Below the pieces are notes generated by a model that searched no databases, had not been told where the DNA came from, and worked only from the letters and a program-made list of their open reading frames with translations. A stretch of 64,000 nt of DNA, from assembly GCA_904066235.2 (NCBI GenBank), contig CAJFCV020000002.1:8556001-8620000 (forward strand), read 5' to 3'. The DNA is from Bursaphelenchus xylophilus (Eukaryota; Nematoda; Chromadorea; Rhabditida; Aphelenchoididae). Positions 37,457 through 50,230 of this stretch are shown here, in pieces. The position numbers were made by a program, and so were the translations under genes. The first letter of the stretch is position 1; every line of letters starts with the position of its first letter.

Positions 37457-39389
37457 ACGATTTTAGTTAGTCGAGTTACCTAAATAACGTTCAAGCTAAA
37501 ATTTGAAACGCGATACAAAAATAAAAAACTGATGAAAATGTTGCATGAAACTAACAACAAACTCAACTTTCTATCAGAACACTGTAATTCGACGCCAATT
37601 AGTACTCAACCTCGCCCTAAAAAACGTGGAAGACAGATTTTTGCAACGAAAGAAAATTTGTCTAAAAAATGTGTCATTGTTAAGAAATTTCGTTCAGAAA
37701 ATGTGTAATTCCTTATGAATTTTCTGGAGTCGACGAAATCTTGTTGCGTTTTGAGTTTACCAAGCTTCGCAATGAGTTCGTGCTTTGCAAAATGGATGTT
37801 TGACACTGCAACAGAGTTTTTTTTGCTATTGATACCTATATATGCGGGGAGTGAAATTTTAGTGTGTTCGAATGTTTTACTTCTCGAAAATTCGCTCTTC
37901 GTTATTGTTTTACCCCTTATTGTACATCAACAAACATAAAATTTTATTAGAGAAAAAATACAATCAGATCTAATATTGTTCTACGTGATCGTAATGACTA
38001 GAAAGGCGTTGTTTGTAATTCTCGGAATACTGAACCCATTTATGGCTTAGGAGGTGGAGGTGAGCTGACCGCCGCTCTGTGTGGGATAAGGTTGGCCTCC
38101 TTTACTGCGTTTCAGTTGGACTTTTAGGCGCTTCTGATTGATCTGGAATCCATTCATGGCGGAGATGGCATTCTGGGCGGAGAGGGCGTTGTCGTAGCTT
38201 ATAAAGCCTGAAAACAGATGGTTAGATATCACAGATTTATTTTTGTTGATCTTTTGGGTTTGAATTACTCTGATTCACGTTTGAAAACGGATTCCAACTT
38301 GTGTGTTTCGACTTACCGAAACATTTGCTCAAATTCGTTTGTTTGTCAATGAAAACTTTGGCGGAGATGATCGTCCCGAAGTGGTGGAACAGTTGATACA
38401 GATTCGCATCCGTAAAATCTTGAGGCAAATGGTAGATGAACAAATTCGCTCCATCCGGCCCTTTGCTTTGTCCGTTATTGACAGCTCCGGCGGCGGCGAT
38501 TAACGCCTTCTGGGCTTGTTGTTGTTGCGCGATTAAGTTCAATTGAGGCTGAATGGAGGCGGTCATGGCTGTTGCGGCAAGAGGGGAGCTGACGGCGGCG
38601 GGAACGGCGGTCATTGGATTAATGGCAGCCGTTGTATTGTAACTGAGCTGTTGGTAGGCGTTGATCTTTTGTTGTTGCAGCAACAATGCCGCTTCATCGT
38701 AACTTGACGGTTGGTACTGAGGTTGGGGAGAAGTGGAACTTGACGCTGAAATTTATTAGCGTTTAAGGTTGCAATATTTTTACCAAATAGAGGTCATTTG
38801 TTAAATAATACATGACAATAAGGGATATGCGAAAACACTGAAAACTTACTTGACCCGTTGAAGATTCCTGGTTGGGGACTAATAGAAGGTAACTGGGCAT
38901 ACTGTTGTTGTGTTTGAGACATCAAGACTTGTTGCAAATTCAGATTCTGCTCCTTGGTTTGTTGATTCTGTCTGAGAAGTTCGAGGACTTTCTGTTGTTG
39001 AATCATGGCGTTGAGTTGAAGTTGAGCGGCTGGAGCTGAAATTGGCGGGTTAGATGGAAAAGCGAGTATTATTATAATTCGCAGAGTCGTAAGGGGTCAC
39101 TTCATTTTGTAGTAGGTTAAAATTTCAAACGATTGATTAAAATGTTAGTCAACTGCATTGCAAGGTTCTGTAATGACTCGCAACTACACTGTAAATACCT
39201 TCTGAACTTTTAGAGGGCTGTGTTTGGGAGCTCGAGGGCCCTTCGGATGTCGCGGGGGTTTGGACATTGGCCAAGCTCGAGATGACTTAAAATTTTTAAA
39301 TCCTGATTTATGTATAAAGTAATGCCGCTGGTTCTATGGTAAATTTATTACCTGTTCCAATAAGATTCAAGATCCCAGGCTGTTGAAGG
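37457..39389. repeat. Tandem duplication, distal unit (copy A)
   Basis: 1933 bp, repeated directly at 39390-41324. By eye and by identical translations the two units differ only by one T in a T-run (8 T near 37817, 9 T in copy B). The unit runs from inside an etr-1 exon through its last exons and about 590 bp of 3' flank. The junction shares a single A. Confidence 0.95.
38047..39389 (-). pseudogene. Truncated duplicate of the etr-1 3' half
   Basis: Contains intact copies of the last exons: 39389-39352 (cut at its 5' edge by the duplication breakpoint), 39285-39199, 39035-38850, 38745-38317 and 38207-38047. These encode the Gln-rich linker and RRM3. There is no start codon and no RRM1/RRM2. 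It could be silent, could serve as an alternative set of 3' exons reached from upstream etr-1 exons, or could be an assembly artefact. Every splice site in this copy is the same as in the main gene. Confidence 0.75.
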
Positions 39390-41324
39390 ACGATTTTAGT
39401 TAGTCGAGTTACCTAAATAACGTTCAAGCTAAAATTTGAAACGCGATACAAAAATAAAAAACTGATGAAAATGTTGCATGAAACTAACAACAAACTCAAC
39501 TTTCTATCAGAACACTGTAATTCGACGCCAATTAGTACTCAACCTCGCCCTAAAAAACGTGGAAGACAGATTTTTGCAACGAAAGAAAATTTGTCTAAAA
39601 AATGTGTCATTGTTAAGAAATTTCGTTCAGAAAATGTGTAATTCCTTATGAATTTTCTGGAGTCGACGAAATCTTGTTGCGTTTTGAGTTTACCAAGCTT
39701 CGCAATGAGTTCGTGCTTTGCAAAATGGATGTTTGACACTGCAACAGAGTTTTTTTTTGCTATTGATACCTATATATGCGGGGAGTGAAATTTTAGTGTG
39801 TTCGAATGTTTTACTTCTCGAAAATTCGCTCTTCGTTATTGTTTTACCCCTTATTGTACATCAACAAACATAAAATTTTATTAGAGAAAAAATACAATCA
39901 GATCTAATATTGTTCTACGTGATCGTAATGACTAGAAAGGCGTTGTTTGTAATTCTCGGAATACTGAACCCATTTATGGCTTAGGAGGTGGAGGTGAGCT
40001 GACCGCCGCTCTGTGTGGGATAAGGTTGGCCTCCTTTACTGCGTTTCAGTTGGACTTTTAGGCGCTTCTGATTGATCTGGAATCCATTCATGGCGGAGAT
40101 GGCATTCTGGGCGGAGAGGGCGTTGTCGTAGCTTATAAAGCCTGAAAACAGATGGTTAGATATCACAGATTTATTTTTGTTGATCTTTTGGGTTTGAATT
40201 ACTCTGATTCACGTTTGAAAACGGATTCCAACTTGTGTGTTTCGACTTACCGAAACATTTGCTCAAATTCGTTTGTTTGTCAATGAAAACTTTGGCGGAG
40301 ATGATCGTCCCGAAGTGGTGGAACAGTTGATACAGATTCGCATCCGTAAAATCTTGAGGCAAATGGTAGATGAACAAATTCGCTCCATCCGGCCCTTTGC
40401 TTTGTCCGTTATTGACAGCTCCGGCGGCGGCGATTAACGCCTTCTGGGCTTGTTGTTGTTGCGCGATTAAGTTCAATTGAGGCTGAATGGAGGCGGTCAT
40501 GGCTGTTGCGGCAAGAGGGGAGCTGACGGCGGCGGGAACGGCGGTCATTGGATTAATGGCAGCCGTTGTATTGTAACTGAGCTGTTGGTAGGCGTTGATC
40601 TTTTGTTGTTGCAGCAACAATGCCGCTTCATCGTAACTTGACGGTTGGTACTGAGGTTGGGGAGAAGTGGAACTTGACGCTGAAATTTATTAGCGTTTAA
40701 GGTTGCAATATTTTTACCAAATAGAGGTCATTTGTTAAATAATACATGACAATAAGGGATATGCGAAAACACTGAAAACTTACTTGACCCGTTGAAGATT
40801 CCTGGTTGGGGACTAATAGAAGGTAACTGGGCATACTGTTGTTGTGTTTGAGACATCAAGACTTGTTGCAAATTCAGATTCTGCTCCTTGGTTTGTTGAT
40901 TCTGTCTGAGAAGTTCGAGGACTTTCTGTTGTTGAATCATGGCGTTGAGTTGAAGTTGAGCGGCTGGAGCTGAAATTGGCGGGTTAGATGGAAAAGCGAG
41001 TATTATTATAATTCGCAGAGTCGTAAGGGGTCACTTCATTTTGTAGTAGGTTAAAATTTCAAACGATTGATTAAAATGTTAGTCAACTGCATTGCAAGGT
41101 TCTGTAATGACTCGCAACTACACTGTAAATACCTTCTGAACTTTTAGAGGGCTGTGTTTGGGAGCTCGAGGGCCCTTCGGATGTCGCGGGGGTTTGGACA
41201 TTGGCCAAGCTCGAGATGACTTAAAATTTTTAAATCCTGATTTATGTATAAAGTAATGCCGCTGGTTCTATGGTAAATTTATTACCTGTTCCAATAAGAT
41301 TCAAGATCCCAGGCTGTTGAAGGA
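39390..41324. repeat. Tandem duplication, proximal unit (copy B)
   Basis: 1935 bp including the shared junction base. This is the unit joined to the complete 5' part of etr-1, so it is the one used by the intact gene model. Beyond 41324 the exon continues into unique sequence (GAGTGTTAATTCCC). Confidence 0.95.
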
Positions 41325-43310
41325 GAGTGTTAATTCCCATCAATTGTGTGGCTATATTGTTGTTTTGCCCATTCTGTGACGATTTTAGAAGCTGAAAACG
41401 GAAAAATATTTCGGTTCGTTTGATGATTTTCGTTGTTGAAAAGCTTTAGATCGTTGATTACCTGAGCTAACAGCGCGTTCTGATCAGCCACCGCAGGCGG
41501 CGAGGTTGAACTTGGCTGTTTGGTTTTGTTCTCCTTGTCTCTTTGCGTATCCGCGAATTTCACTACGATCGGCTTGTTGCATCCCTATAACCGAATAAAG
41601 ATCTTTATGAAAACAGGTGTATAACTAAAAAGCAATTACTGTTTTAGGGGGTTTAGAGGAAAACAACGTAAAGCCTAAGGAAAACATCCGAAGTTTACAT
41701 ATATTTTTCTACTTTGGAAGTGTTGAAACAAAAAAAAAATCCTCTCCAAATGTGATGGCCAAGTTCTGTTAAAGCTGTACAAACCTTGCCATTACATTTG
41801 GAGCACTTTTTGTCAAGTTTTAGTTGCCAGCAAGGCTGGTAAATGATCCCCAAAACATGGTTAGTAAAAGTAAACTGGAAGCGAGGGCCAGGTTAATCGA
41901 AACATAAGAATATAATCCAAACACATTGACGAACCTCGCATGTCATCGACTGGTGCATAGCTTTGATCGCCTGATGGGCAAAAGAACGACTCACAAACGT
42001 CACAAAAGCACATCCTAAAAAAACAGATAAACGGTTTTCAGTAAAACGGGCAAATTCAAACGAAATGGGAGGGAAGAGTAGAGACATGAAAGTATTTAGT
42101 TCAGGCCAATACAGTGGGGGACCTGATCCAGTGGCAGAAAACGTACCATTTTGCATCCGGGAAGTATCAAAAAATGTGGCAAAACGCTTTCCTCTCCAAG
42201 TGAAAAAACTTCGATTTTCAAGAGTGCGCGCCCGCGCTTTTTGTGAGGAAAAGGGCCCTTCAAAACGAAGTTTTTTCACTTGTAGAGGGAAGCATTTTGC
42301 CACATTTTTGATGCTTCCCAGATGCAAAATGGTACGTTTTCTGCCACTGGATCAGGTCCGTCACTGTAGTAGAGGTTGTCTTACAAAAGTTTAATCTGAA
42401 TTCGTGCAAATGTTTGCGTCGGGCCTGAAAAATCCCCCCTAAAAAATGAGTACGAATGCAGGCAAAGTGCGGAAATCAGCCAATTGAATTTAGCGGTTTG
42501 TGGTAATGTTAAACAACATCCATACCATCAGACTAACCTTAATTATTAGACTAGATGCTCAAGGAGCACATTGAACTAATCCCGGACCGGTCGTTTTTAA
42601 GCAGGAGTACGAAAAGGGACTACATACGAAAATCGAACGGAAAAAAGCATAAAAAAGGAATGCTACAACAGTGTTTGTACATGTATAGACGCGTACGGAA
42701 CGTGAACTGAGGGAGTTTTTCGCTTACCTCGACTCTTCCCGTCTTCGCGTAGCACTGTGCATTCTTCGATCTGGCCGAATTCCTTGAACATTTCACGGAC
42801 TTCGTCTTCTGTCATCGTCTTTGAGAGCATTCCAATGAAGAGTTTTCGTTCTGAAAAAGTTTCGTTGTATAAAAACTTGCGATTTTTGGGGTCTAAAATG
42901 TTATTTGCGCCTGCTATTAATCTCCGCAGTATAAAATTTTTACGGTTCTTACCATTTCGATTCTCCACATCCGCCGGCTTCATTTGGACGGGATGATTCA
43001 TTTGCGGCAATATCCTTATATTGTGCAATGCATTCTGGGCATTAATTGCGTCTTGCCGCTTATAAAACGTAACGAAACAACAGCCCCGGCTTTGTTGCGA
43101 GGCCTTATCCCGGAGCACGTTGAGCTCGTAGACCTTGCCGAACTCGGTGAACAGCTCCAGACAGTCCTTCTCCACCCAATGACGGGGAATCTGCCCGACG
43201 AACATTTTGATGGTGTCTGGATCCGGTTTTAGCGTAGAGTCCTCATCCGTGTATCTGGTGGGGGCGTCGGACGGATTGAGGGAATGTTCGGAGGTCTCGG
43301 CTTCTGTCAT
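39981..43310 (-). CDS. etr-1: CELF-family RNA-binding protein ETR-1
   Basis: CELF proteins bind UG-rich RNA and control splicing, translation and decay; ETR-1 acts in nematode muscle. Nine minus-strand exons: 43310-42953, 42850-42728, 42014-41935, 41584-41462, 41391-41286, 41219-41133, 40969-40784, 40679-40251, 40141-39981, encoding 550 residues. RRM1 ([20 protein letters not shown]) and RRM2 ([20 protein letters not shown]) are followed by the CELF hallmark [18 protein letters not shown]. Then come a long Gln-rich linker and RRM3 ([20 protein letters not shown]) with the FGFISYDN RNP1 and the C-terminal [11 protein letters not shown]. The donor at 41934 is GTTCGT and the acceptor at 41220 is AAG, both less usual but frame-keeping. 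A TTTTTCCAG acceptor ends 8 bp before the ATG. The last five exons, one only in part, are duplicated downstream. Confidence 0.94.
42111..42367. mobile_element. Foldback MITE, family F, copy 5
   Basis: It lies in the etr-1 intron 42015-42727. The left end is ACAGTGGGGGACCTGATCC and the right end is GGATCAGGTCCGTCACTGT. The arms are complementary, with CTCTCCAAGTGAAAAAACTT on the left and its inverse on the right. TA flanks. Confidence 0.88.
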
Positions 43311-43318
43311 GGCACAGT

Positions 43319-43329
43319 CTGGAAAAAGA
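43319..43329 (-). promoter_or_regulatory. Probable trans-splice acceptor of etr-1
   Basis: On the minus strand CTTTTTCCAG ends at 43319, eight bases before the ATG at 43310. No upstream coding exon was recognised, so SL addition or a cis-spliced 5' exon are both possible. Confidence 0.5.
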
Positions 43330-43426
43330 GGGGTATAAGGTGATGATAGATCAGTTTATTGGGAGTAAAATGGCGAATATACATTATGGGAGATAAACGG
43401 TTTACTGGGGAAGATAAGGAATGACT

Positions 43427-43604
43427 TTTGGTGCCGAAATTCGGTAAGAAGTGTCAAATTTTCGCCGACTTTCGATCTAAAAATCTCGGTTGTTTCTGCA
43501 AAGCGCGAGCTAGGAGTCTCGCATATATCCTAGAAAAAATTATCATAAATTTGTGTCAAGTTTCATCAAAATCTGAGCGTCGCACTTGGGGTACTTCCCT
43601 TGTT
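43427..43604. mobile_element. Family P fragment (half element, inverted)
   Basis: The inverse of the left half of family P, ending GCACTTGGGGTACTTCCCTTGT. The other half is absent. It is the outer part of the left arm of the inverted duplication at 43427-44630. Confidence 0.85.
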
Positions 43605-44630
43605 TGTGCGGATGCTATGGAATTTTCATAAAAATCTCCCCCTTACTATTCGAAAAAATAATCTCCATCGAGTCCACAGTAACCTCAGATCGGCTTAAAA
43701 CAATTTACAGACCATCCCCGCTCCCCAAATGTTCATTACATATTGAGGTTAGATATTTTTAGGTAGACTTTTGACATTCTGTCCGGGCTTAATACTACAA
43801 AATTTCGGATATACGAGGACATTGCAGTAAAATCTCTTCTTGGCCCATCCTCCTGAGTCCGCAAAGGTCTTTGGATATTCAATCCGGCAAATCGCAAAAT
43901 AAAATTTTTAGAGTCCGATATCCATACTGTAGTATTAATTTTGGAAAATCGCACACAGTTATGCCTATTATATACCATACAAAAGCCAATTCTTGACCTT
44001 ACAACCCCCACTTATTACTTTACTGCCTTTCAATCAATCAAGTTCTAATCTTTCCCTCAACTTCAAAGAAACCCCTGACCGACGTTTCGGTTATCAACCG
44101 GACTTGTTGATAACACTCGTCTTGCGTCCCTTCGAACCGACGTTTAGCGCCGTTTTGAAAAAAGTTTTGTCGGTCGGCGCGAAAATTATGCAAATAAAGG
44201 GCAATTTTGTGTCCAATGGAAGGCCGGAAGACGAAAAGAATTTTTACATAACCAAGTTTTAATATCGAATATTAATACGACCGTTGCCCGAGGCAATGCC
44301 CATTCTTTGTTTATAAGCGAGCAAATAAACATTTGGGGAGCGGGGATGGTCTGTAAATTGTTTTAAGCCGGTTCGAGGTTACTGTGGACTCGAGGGAAAT
44401 TATTATTTCGGATAGTAAGAGGGAGGTTTTTATCAAAATTCCGTAGCCTCAAGTGCGACGCTTAGATTTTGATGAAACTTGGCACAAATTTTGAATAATT
44501 GTTTCTAAAATATACGCGAGAATCCTAGCTCCCGCTTTGCAGAAACAACCGAGATTTTTAGGTCGAAAGTCGGCGAAAATTTGAGACTTTTTACCGAATT
44601 TCGGCACGAAAAGTTTCATGGCTATTTCTA
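43427..44630. repeat. Long inverted duplication
   Basis: The left arm 43427-43733 and right arm 44328-44630 are inverse copies of each other. Each contains the half family P element plus about 110 bp of flank (CCCGCTCCCCAAATGTT at the inner edge). The right arm lacks about 25 bp, including the end of the family P TIR. The spacer 43734-44327 is unique in this window. No recognised gene lies inside. Confidence 0.8.
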
Positions 44631-44885
44631 CCATAGAGGGTAATCTTTCCAGAAAAAATCAATTTTTTCCACGCGAAACTAGCAAAGTTATGGCAAAAAA
44701 GTGCTGTTCACTCTGACCGCTCTCCGCGTTTAGCGTACTCTCTCGGCCGCAAAGATCGCTCAATATCTCGGCGGCGCCTGAAAAGCCCGAGCTAAAACTT
44801 TCGGGAATTGGTATCTATCCTATGCCCGACGTGTGTGCAAAATTTAAGGAAAATCTGAGCGTCGCACTTGGAGTACTTCCCTTGT
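44450..44885. mobile_element. TIR element, family P, copy 4
   Basis: Starts CCTCAAGTGCGACGCTTAG; the terminal ACAGGGGAAGTA is missing. The right end CACTTGGAGTACTTCCCTTGT is present. Its left half is also the outer part of the right arm of the inverted duplication. Confidence 0.85.
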
Positions 44886-47371
44886 AAATATAAAATCCGA
44901 CAAGTTGCATTACGAAAACCCTACAGCCCGCAAAAAAATCGGCCGGCACAAAGCTCTTCGTTCATAAGAATCGAAGAAATATGGATTCAAACTGGGTGTG
45001 TGTCCCGTTCGGCCAGTTTGCCCCGTTTTCGCTCTCTTTGTCCCAGTGATCCCAACCGAATGCCGGATTGATTTCTTCGGCTGTCCAACCCCCTTTCGCG
45101 ATTAGGCCCAAGTTTTAAAACGGGCCAGATGCCCGCGGTTTACAAGGTCTCAAATGTAGGGGAGATTTCGGAAAGAAGAAGAGTTTCAAACTGAAAAAGA
45201 AACTGTTTGGAATGAAGAGGATCAATTTCAATTATACAGTTAGTTCCAGCCGATGGTTTCTGAATTGCATAAATTTATTGGGGGCAAAATCTGTTTTTTG
45301 TCCAATTTTTCACTCGTCGTTAAATGTTCCTAGAGGTAAAATTTTAATTCAGATTTTAAAAAAAATAGACTACGGTTTCCTAAGCAGCTTATAATTAAAA
45401 CTTGAAAATTTTAGTTAGTTATTTATAGCGGAAGACAAGCTATTCGACTGCCTGCTTTGCGAGAGAAAACACGAAATGAGGAGAGTCGGCCACAACGCTT
45501 TTCATTAATAACTTCTACTCGAAAAATTCGATTTTTTGAAGAATATAGTATGCTCAACAGGCAGGAATTTTTATACCGAAAATCGCAGTAAATTGTCCAT
45601 TCTTTGGCAACACCCGATCCAAAAATCTCGATTTTTGGATCGATGGAAATTCCCCCAAAAATTTCTGAGATCCCCAAAACTAGCGACCAAGGGAATCCTC
45701 TCTGAAAAACAAGGAAGGTCTCCCTAAATCAACGCAAATGAAAGCTTATTACTCTTCTCCTCGCAACACGGAAATCAAGGGAAAAATTTTGGTTCTCATA
45801 AGGGATAGGCCGTCTCGAGGCGCAACAAGAAATAAACGAATAATAGGAAAATCAAAGAAAAAAAGGACTCGAATAAAACGCTCATCTCATAACCGTCATC
45901 AATCTTCGCACCGTGACTCTCTGTAATTCTTACACAACGTTCCGAAAAAGGGCAGTTAGCGCAGACACTGGTTTCGCTTGTTTCTTTTCGACAAATGTGA
46001 CGTGATTTGAAAATGAAATTGAAATTTACTACGACCATCAGATCTTTGAATAGATCGGGGATGACTCAAAAAAAGCAGCAACAGAAACATTCGAGAATTG
46101 TCGAGCGAGACACAAAAGATAAGACGGCCAACATGTTTAGAAAACCCGGCAACAAATTTGGCTAGAATTTTTGATCGCATACGGCAAATTGCTGAGATTC
46201 TTTAGGTAGAAAATTTGAAAAATATAATCTTTTTGGCTGCTTGAAGTTGACATCTCTATAGACTTCTTTTCGACCAAGGATCGTACTGATAAGTCTGAAA
46301 TTTTTTTCTCTGGCCGTCTCTCCTCGTTCTCCATGATCTCGCATCTGGAAAAGATGCTGAATTTCTCGGCTGCTTCTGCAAAGCAGAGTTTAAAATTTTT
46401 GGAAATTGATATTTGGAATATTTAGAGGACCTAAGGGAATATAAAGACAATGATCTTCACAGTTTGAAAAAGCCAAGAATTTTTAAATAATAAGATTTTC
46501 GAATATCTTGAGGCTGAAAATTCTTGAATCAAAGCCGAATTTCGGCTATGAACCCCTAGGGTTAATTTAGCCATTAAAGCCAATAATGGGAACCCAACGT
46601 AGCCCCCCTCGATTAAGACGCCCATCTCCGCTGGAATGGGGCTGCATAACGGCCAGTTGGACGAGTTTTTTTGTTTGGATGGAATGAATCAGCCGCCGCA
46701 ATCAGTCCCTTCCTTCGCCTTTTCCCGTTTTCGGATGCACTTCGGCCGCCTGATTTGCCTCGAAGAGCAGTGATTTATCCGCCTTCTTTGTCGGGAATGA
46801 ATCTACTGCACGGTGAATGGTCCGAGAAACCGGGGAGAGATTACTGGGTGGGAAATTTTTTGGTGTCCAATTCGTACAAAAATAGAATTGGTTCGACGCA
46901 AAAATGAGTGGGGGAATGGAGGGGGCGAGACGTTGCTTTTGGCGGCAAAAAATCGGGATGACTTTACAACGGGCTCTAAAGCATTTTACAAGCAAAATTC
47001 TCGAGGCTTGCTTAATGCTTTTGCTTCAGATTTTGTCAACCTGACCTATGTGGGTCATAAATTAATCGATGGAAAAAATGATTTTGATTTGCAGCGTAGG
47101 GATATTAAGGATGTTTACAAATGTAAGAACATAGTACATGAAGAGAGATGGTCAGATAAAAAAGGCTTTCCACATTATCATTGAATCCTAGAGGGGGAGG
47201 GCAATTTTTTTGGGAGATATTGAACTCCAAGCTTGGAAAAAATAAAAATTTTTGCTGGAAAATCGCTAATTTTTTTTAATTTGAAACCTGAAAAATCTCT
47301 AGCGTTCCTGCAAAAAGCGAGTTAAAAATCTGGCACAGGCCTTGGTCTAATCAAAATTGCCAATTTTCATC

Positions 47372-47524
47372 AATATCAGTCTGTCGGAAAAATAACGGCG
47401 GAAAAATGTCTCGCCTCGCCGCTGCCGCGCACCAAATCCCAAGCCGCGGCTTGCAGTCGCAAAGCGATGATGGGCGATTCCGAGGCGCGACGATCCGCCG
47501 TTATTTTTCCGACAGACTGATATT
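47372..47524. mobile_element. Short palindromic MITE with GC-rich core
   Basis: CAGTCTGTCGGAAAAATAACG at 47377 is repeated in inverse, ending at 47519, and the palindrome extends through ATAT on both sides. The core, about 80 bp, is GC-rich (CTCGCCGCTGCCGCGC), unlike its AT-rich surroundings. Ends of this type resemble abundant nematode foldback repeats; this is from memory. Confidence 0.8.
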
Positions 47525-49624
47525 TGACCGTCTAATTTTGATCAATTCCATCAGCCTTTCCTACAGTAAATCATTAAAAATAGATTCCATACATGTATTT
47601 CATTAAGATCAGTTTCAAAACCAAAATCGAGCATTCATAAAAACAGACCGTGGATTTTAGACCATCTGTAAGTTCGGAAAAAAGGGTCACAATATTTGAC
47701 TTGTGATAAAATCAAAAAAAAAAGAAGAGGAACGGAAAAGACATCGATAAGAGCCGGGGTCCGAAATGAGAAACGGTCCACGGAATGAGGAGGGAAACTT
47801 GTGTCGCAATCAATGGAATATTACATAACAGTCAAGTCAGACGTAAAGCAAATCGGGAGGAACGGCTGTAAAAAAATATTTCTTCGATCCTTTTCAAATT
47901 TAGTATGCTTGCTCTAAATGGCACATTTCAATTACCGGAAAATGGACCCTACAGTTTGAAAGTGCAGCTCAGATTTTCAACGATCATTGCAGCCGAGAAA
48001 CTATGGCAAATGAGGAGAGATGGTCAGAGAAATTTATTTCTTAGGCATTATGGTTGTGAATCTTGCGTAAAAAATTAATTTTCTTGTAAAAAAAAGTAAA
48101 AAAAGATGATAAAATTTCATCCGGGAAATCAAAAAAAACCTAAAAAATTTATGCTTTTACATTAATTTATCAAAAAAAACTAGACATTTTTTAAAGTCAA
48201 TTTTTTCATTTCGATGATTTTTTATGGAACTTCTGTATCAAGAATTGCCTATGAACCAAAAAGAAAAAGTTGGTCCAAAAAGAATCACCAAAAAGAAGAA
48301 TCCCAAAAAAAAAAACGCTTTGAAAGTCGCAAAAAGCGTTCCTCGCATAATAATGCCTACTTGTAATACAGGGCATTACTTCTCCCCTTCTCCCTTTGTT
48401 TGGTTTCGATTCTCAAACGAAAGAAACAACAGATTAATGAGAATTAATTTAGCCGTCGACCTTGGAGGATGAAGAGTTGAGACGAGTAATCAAAATTGTA
48501 AGTTTTTTGCGACCCGCCAAAAACAAGTTTCTTTTCTGATAATGTCCCCCACTACTTTCATATGCTCTTTTATTGTTTTTGCGCACCGAAAAGGTAGTAA
48601 AAAGATGGGGGGATAGTCTTGAACTGTGGCGGAATCATGGGGCATATTTTGATGAATTTTTGAGAAATCGAAATTGAAGCAAAAATGAGTTTCCGATGTA
48701 CGTTCAGCTTCAGAAACAAAAGAATTTTTGCTAAACTTTGACATAAATCAAGGCTAAGGATTAGGAGGGCCCACAAAAAAGAAATTGAGCCAATAGTTAG
48801 AAAAATCATCAAAAACTATAAATTAAAAGATTACGCTTTAAAATCAAACAATATTTTTTCACTTGGTCAGAGTTTGAAATTTAGCGTAAACAAAGACAAC
48901 TTTTTCGGCTTGATCAAAATTCATCAAGATTTCAACGACAAAAATTGCAAAAATTTTGATTTTTTTCTGATTTTAAGGAACAAATACCAGATCGTCTTGT
49001 TGCAACTTCTGAGTAATGCCATTACAATACAAAATAAAGTATGACCTTGACAAAGCATTCAAGTGATATTTCAAAAAAATAAAAAATCATCAAAAATTTT
49101 TGACAACTTTCGAAGACCAAATATTGACCGTTACCCAAAGTAAATTTTATTTTCGGTTCGAAAATTCCCTCGTCAACAACTTCTCCGCCCTCCCAAATCG
49201 ACAAATCTCACTTTTCCCTCCCTTCGGCTACCTCAATCCCAGCGAAAGCCCTCAATCTTCCCATTAAAAATTCGCCGAGAATAAAGAAAAAGTGATAAAA
49301 ATCGAAAAAAAGTGTTCTTGGTGGGGATGAGTCAATGAAACAAAAAGCGAACACGACGAAAAAATCATTTCCCTCAGCCGGAATTTGAGGGATTTTCTCG
49401 GCGCAAAGACGACGAAAAACCGGCTTCAGCTCGTTGATCTTCTCCATGATCTGCGCTCGCCTGGTGTTCGCAAAATTTACAAAAACACTTTATTAGGCAG
49501 TAGCGGCGCGAGATTTATGGGAACGAATATGGGGTTTGTGAAAATTGGAGGATTTGTCGAATGCATAATGTAAATTACGGTATAAAATTGGTAATGGAAG
49601 GGGTTGGCATTAAAATTAGAACTA

Positions 49625-50075
49625 ACAGGGGAAGTACTCCAAGTGCGACGCTCAGATTTTGATGAAACTTGGCACAAATTTAGAATAATTTTTTCTAAGA
49701 TATATGCGAGAATTCTAGCTCGCGCTTTGCAGAAACAACCGAGATTTTTGGATCGAAAGTCGGCCAAAATTTAGGACTTTTTGCCGAATTTCGGCACGAA
49801 AATTTTCATGCCTATTTCTACCGTAAAGGAGAATGTTTCTACAAAAAACCAAAATTTGCCGCACGAAACTGCCAAAGTTATGGCCAAAAAGCGTTTTTCT
49901 CTCTGACCGCTCTCCACGTTTAGCGTGCTATCTCGGCGGCAAAAATCGTTCGATATCTCGGCGGCGCCAGCAAAGCGCTTGCTAAAACTTTCAGTAATTG
50001 ATATTTAGTCCACACCCGACGTGTGTGTAAAATTTAAAGAAAATCTGAGCGTCGGACTTGGAGTACTTCCCCTGT
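49625..50075. mobile_element. TIR element, family P, copy 5
   Basis: Full copy with ACAGGGGAAGTACTCCAAGTG on the left and GGAGTACTTCCCCTGT on the right. Useful as a family reference. Confidence 0.92.
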
Positions 50076-50089
50076 AAGGATGATAATAT

Positions 50090-50230
50090 TGACAGGGGAA
50101 TGATGCAAGTGCAACACCCAGATTTTGATGAAATTTGCTGCAAATTTCGGTCAATTTTTCCAAGGTAGATTCCTGGCTCATGCCTTGTAGAAACGTCCAA
50201 AATTTTTAGTAAAAACGCTGTTAAAATTTG
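50090..50230. mobile_element. Decayed or distant relative of family P
   Basis: GACAGGGGAATGATGCAAGTG, then CAGATTTTGATGAAATTTGC resembles the left end of family P but is much diverged, with no right end found. It lies 15 bp after copy 5. Confidence 0.55.

Noticed and set aside
37606..37806. A 66-codon minus frame, present twice (also 39539-39739)
   Set aside because: It lies in the duplicated 3' flank of etr-1; its repetition comes from the tandem duplication and not from selection.
43993..44262. An 89-codon plus frame inside the inverted duplication
   Set aside because: It could suggest element-coded protein, but it has no motif, starts in non-coding flank and overlaps a minus frame of similar length.
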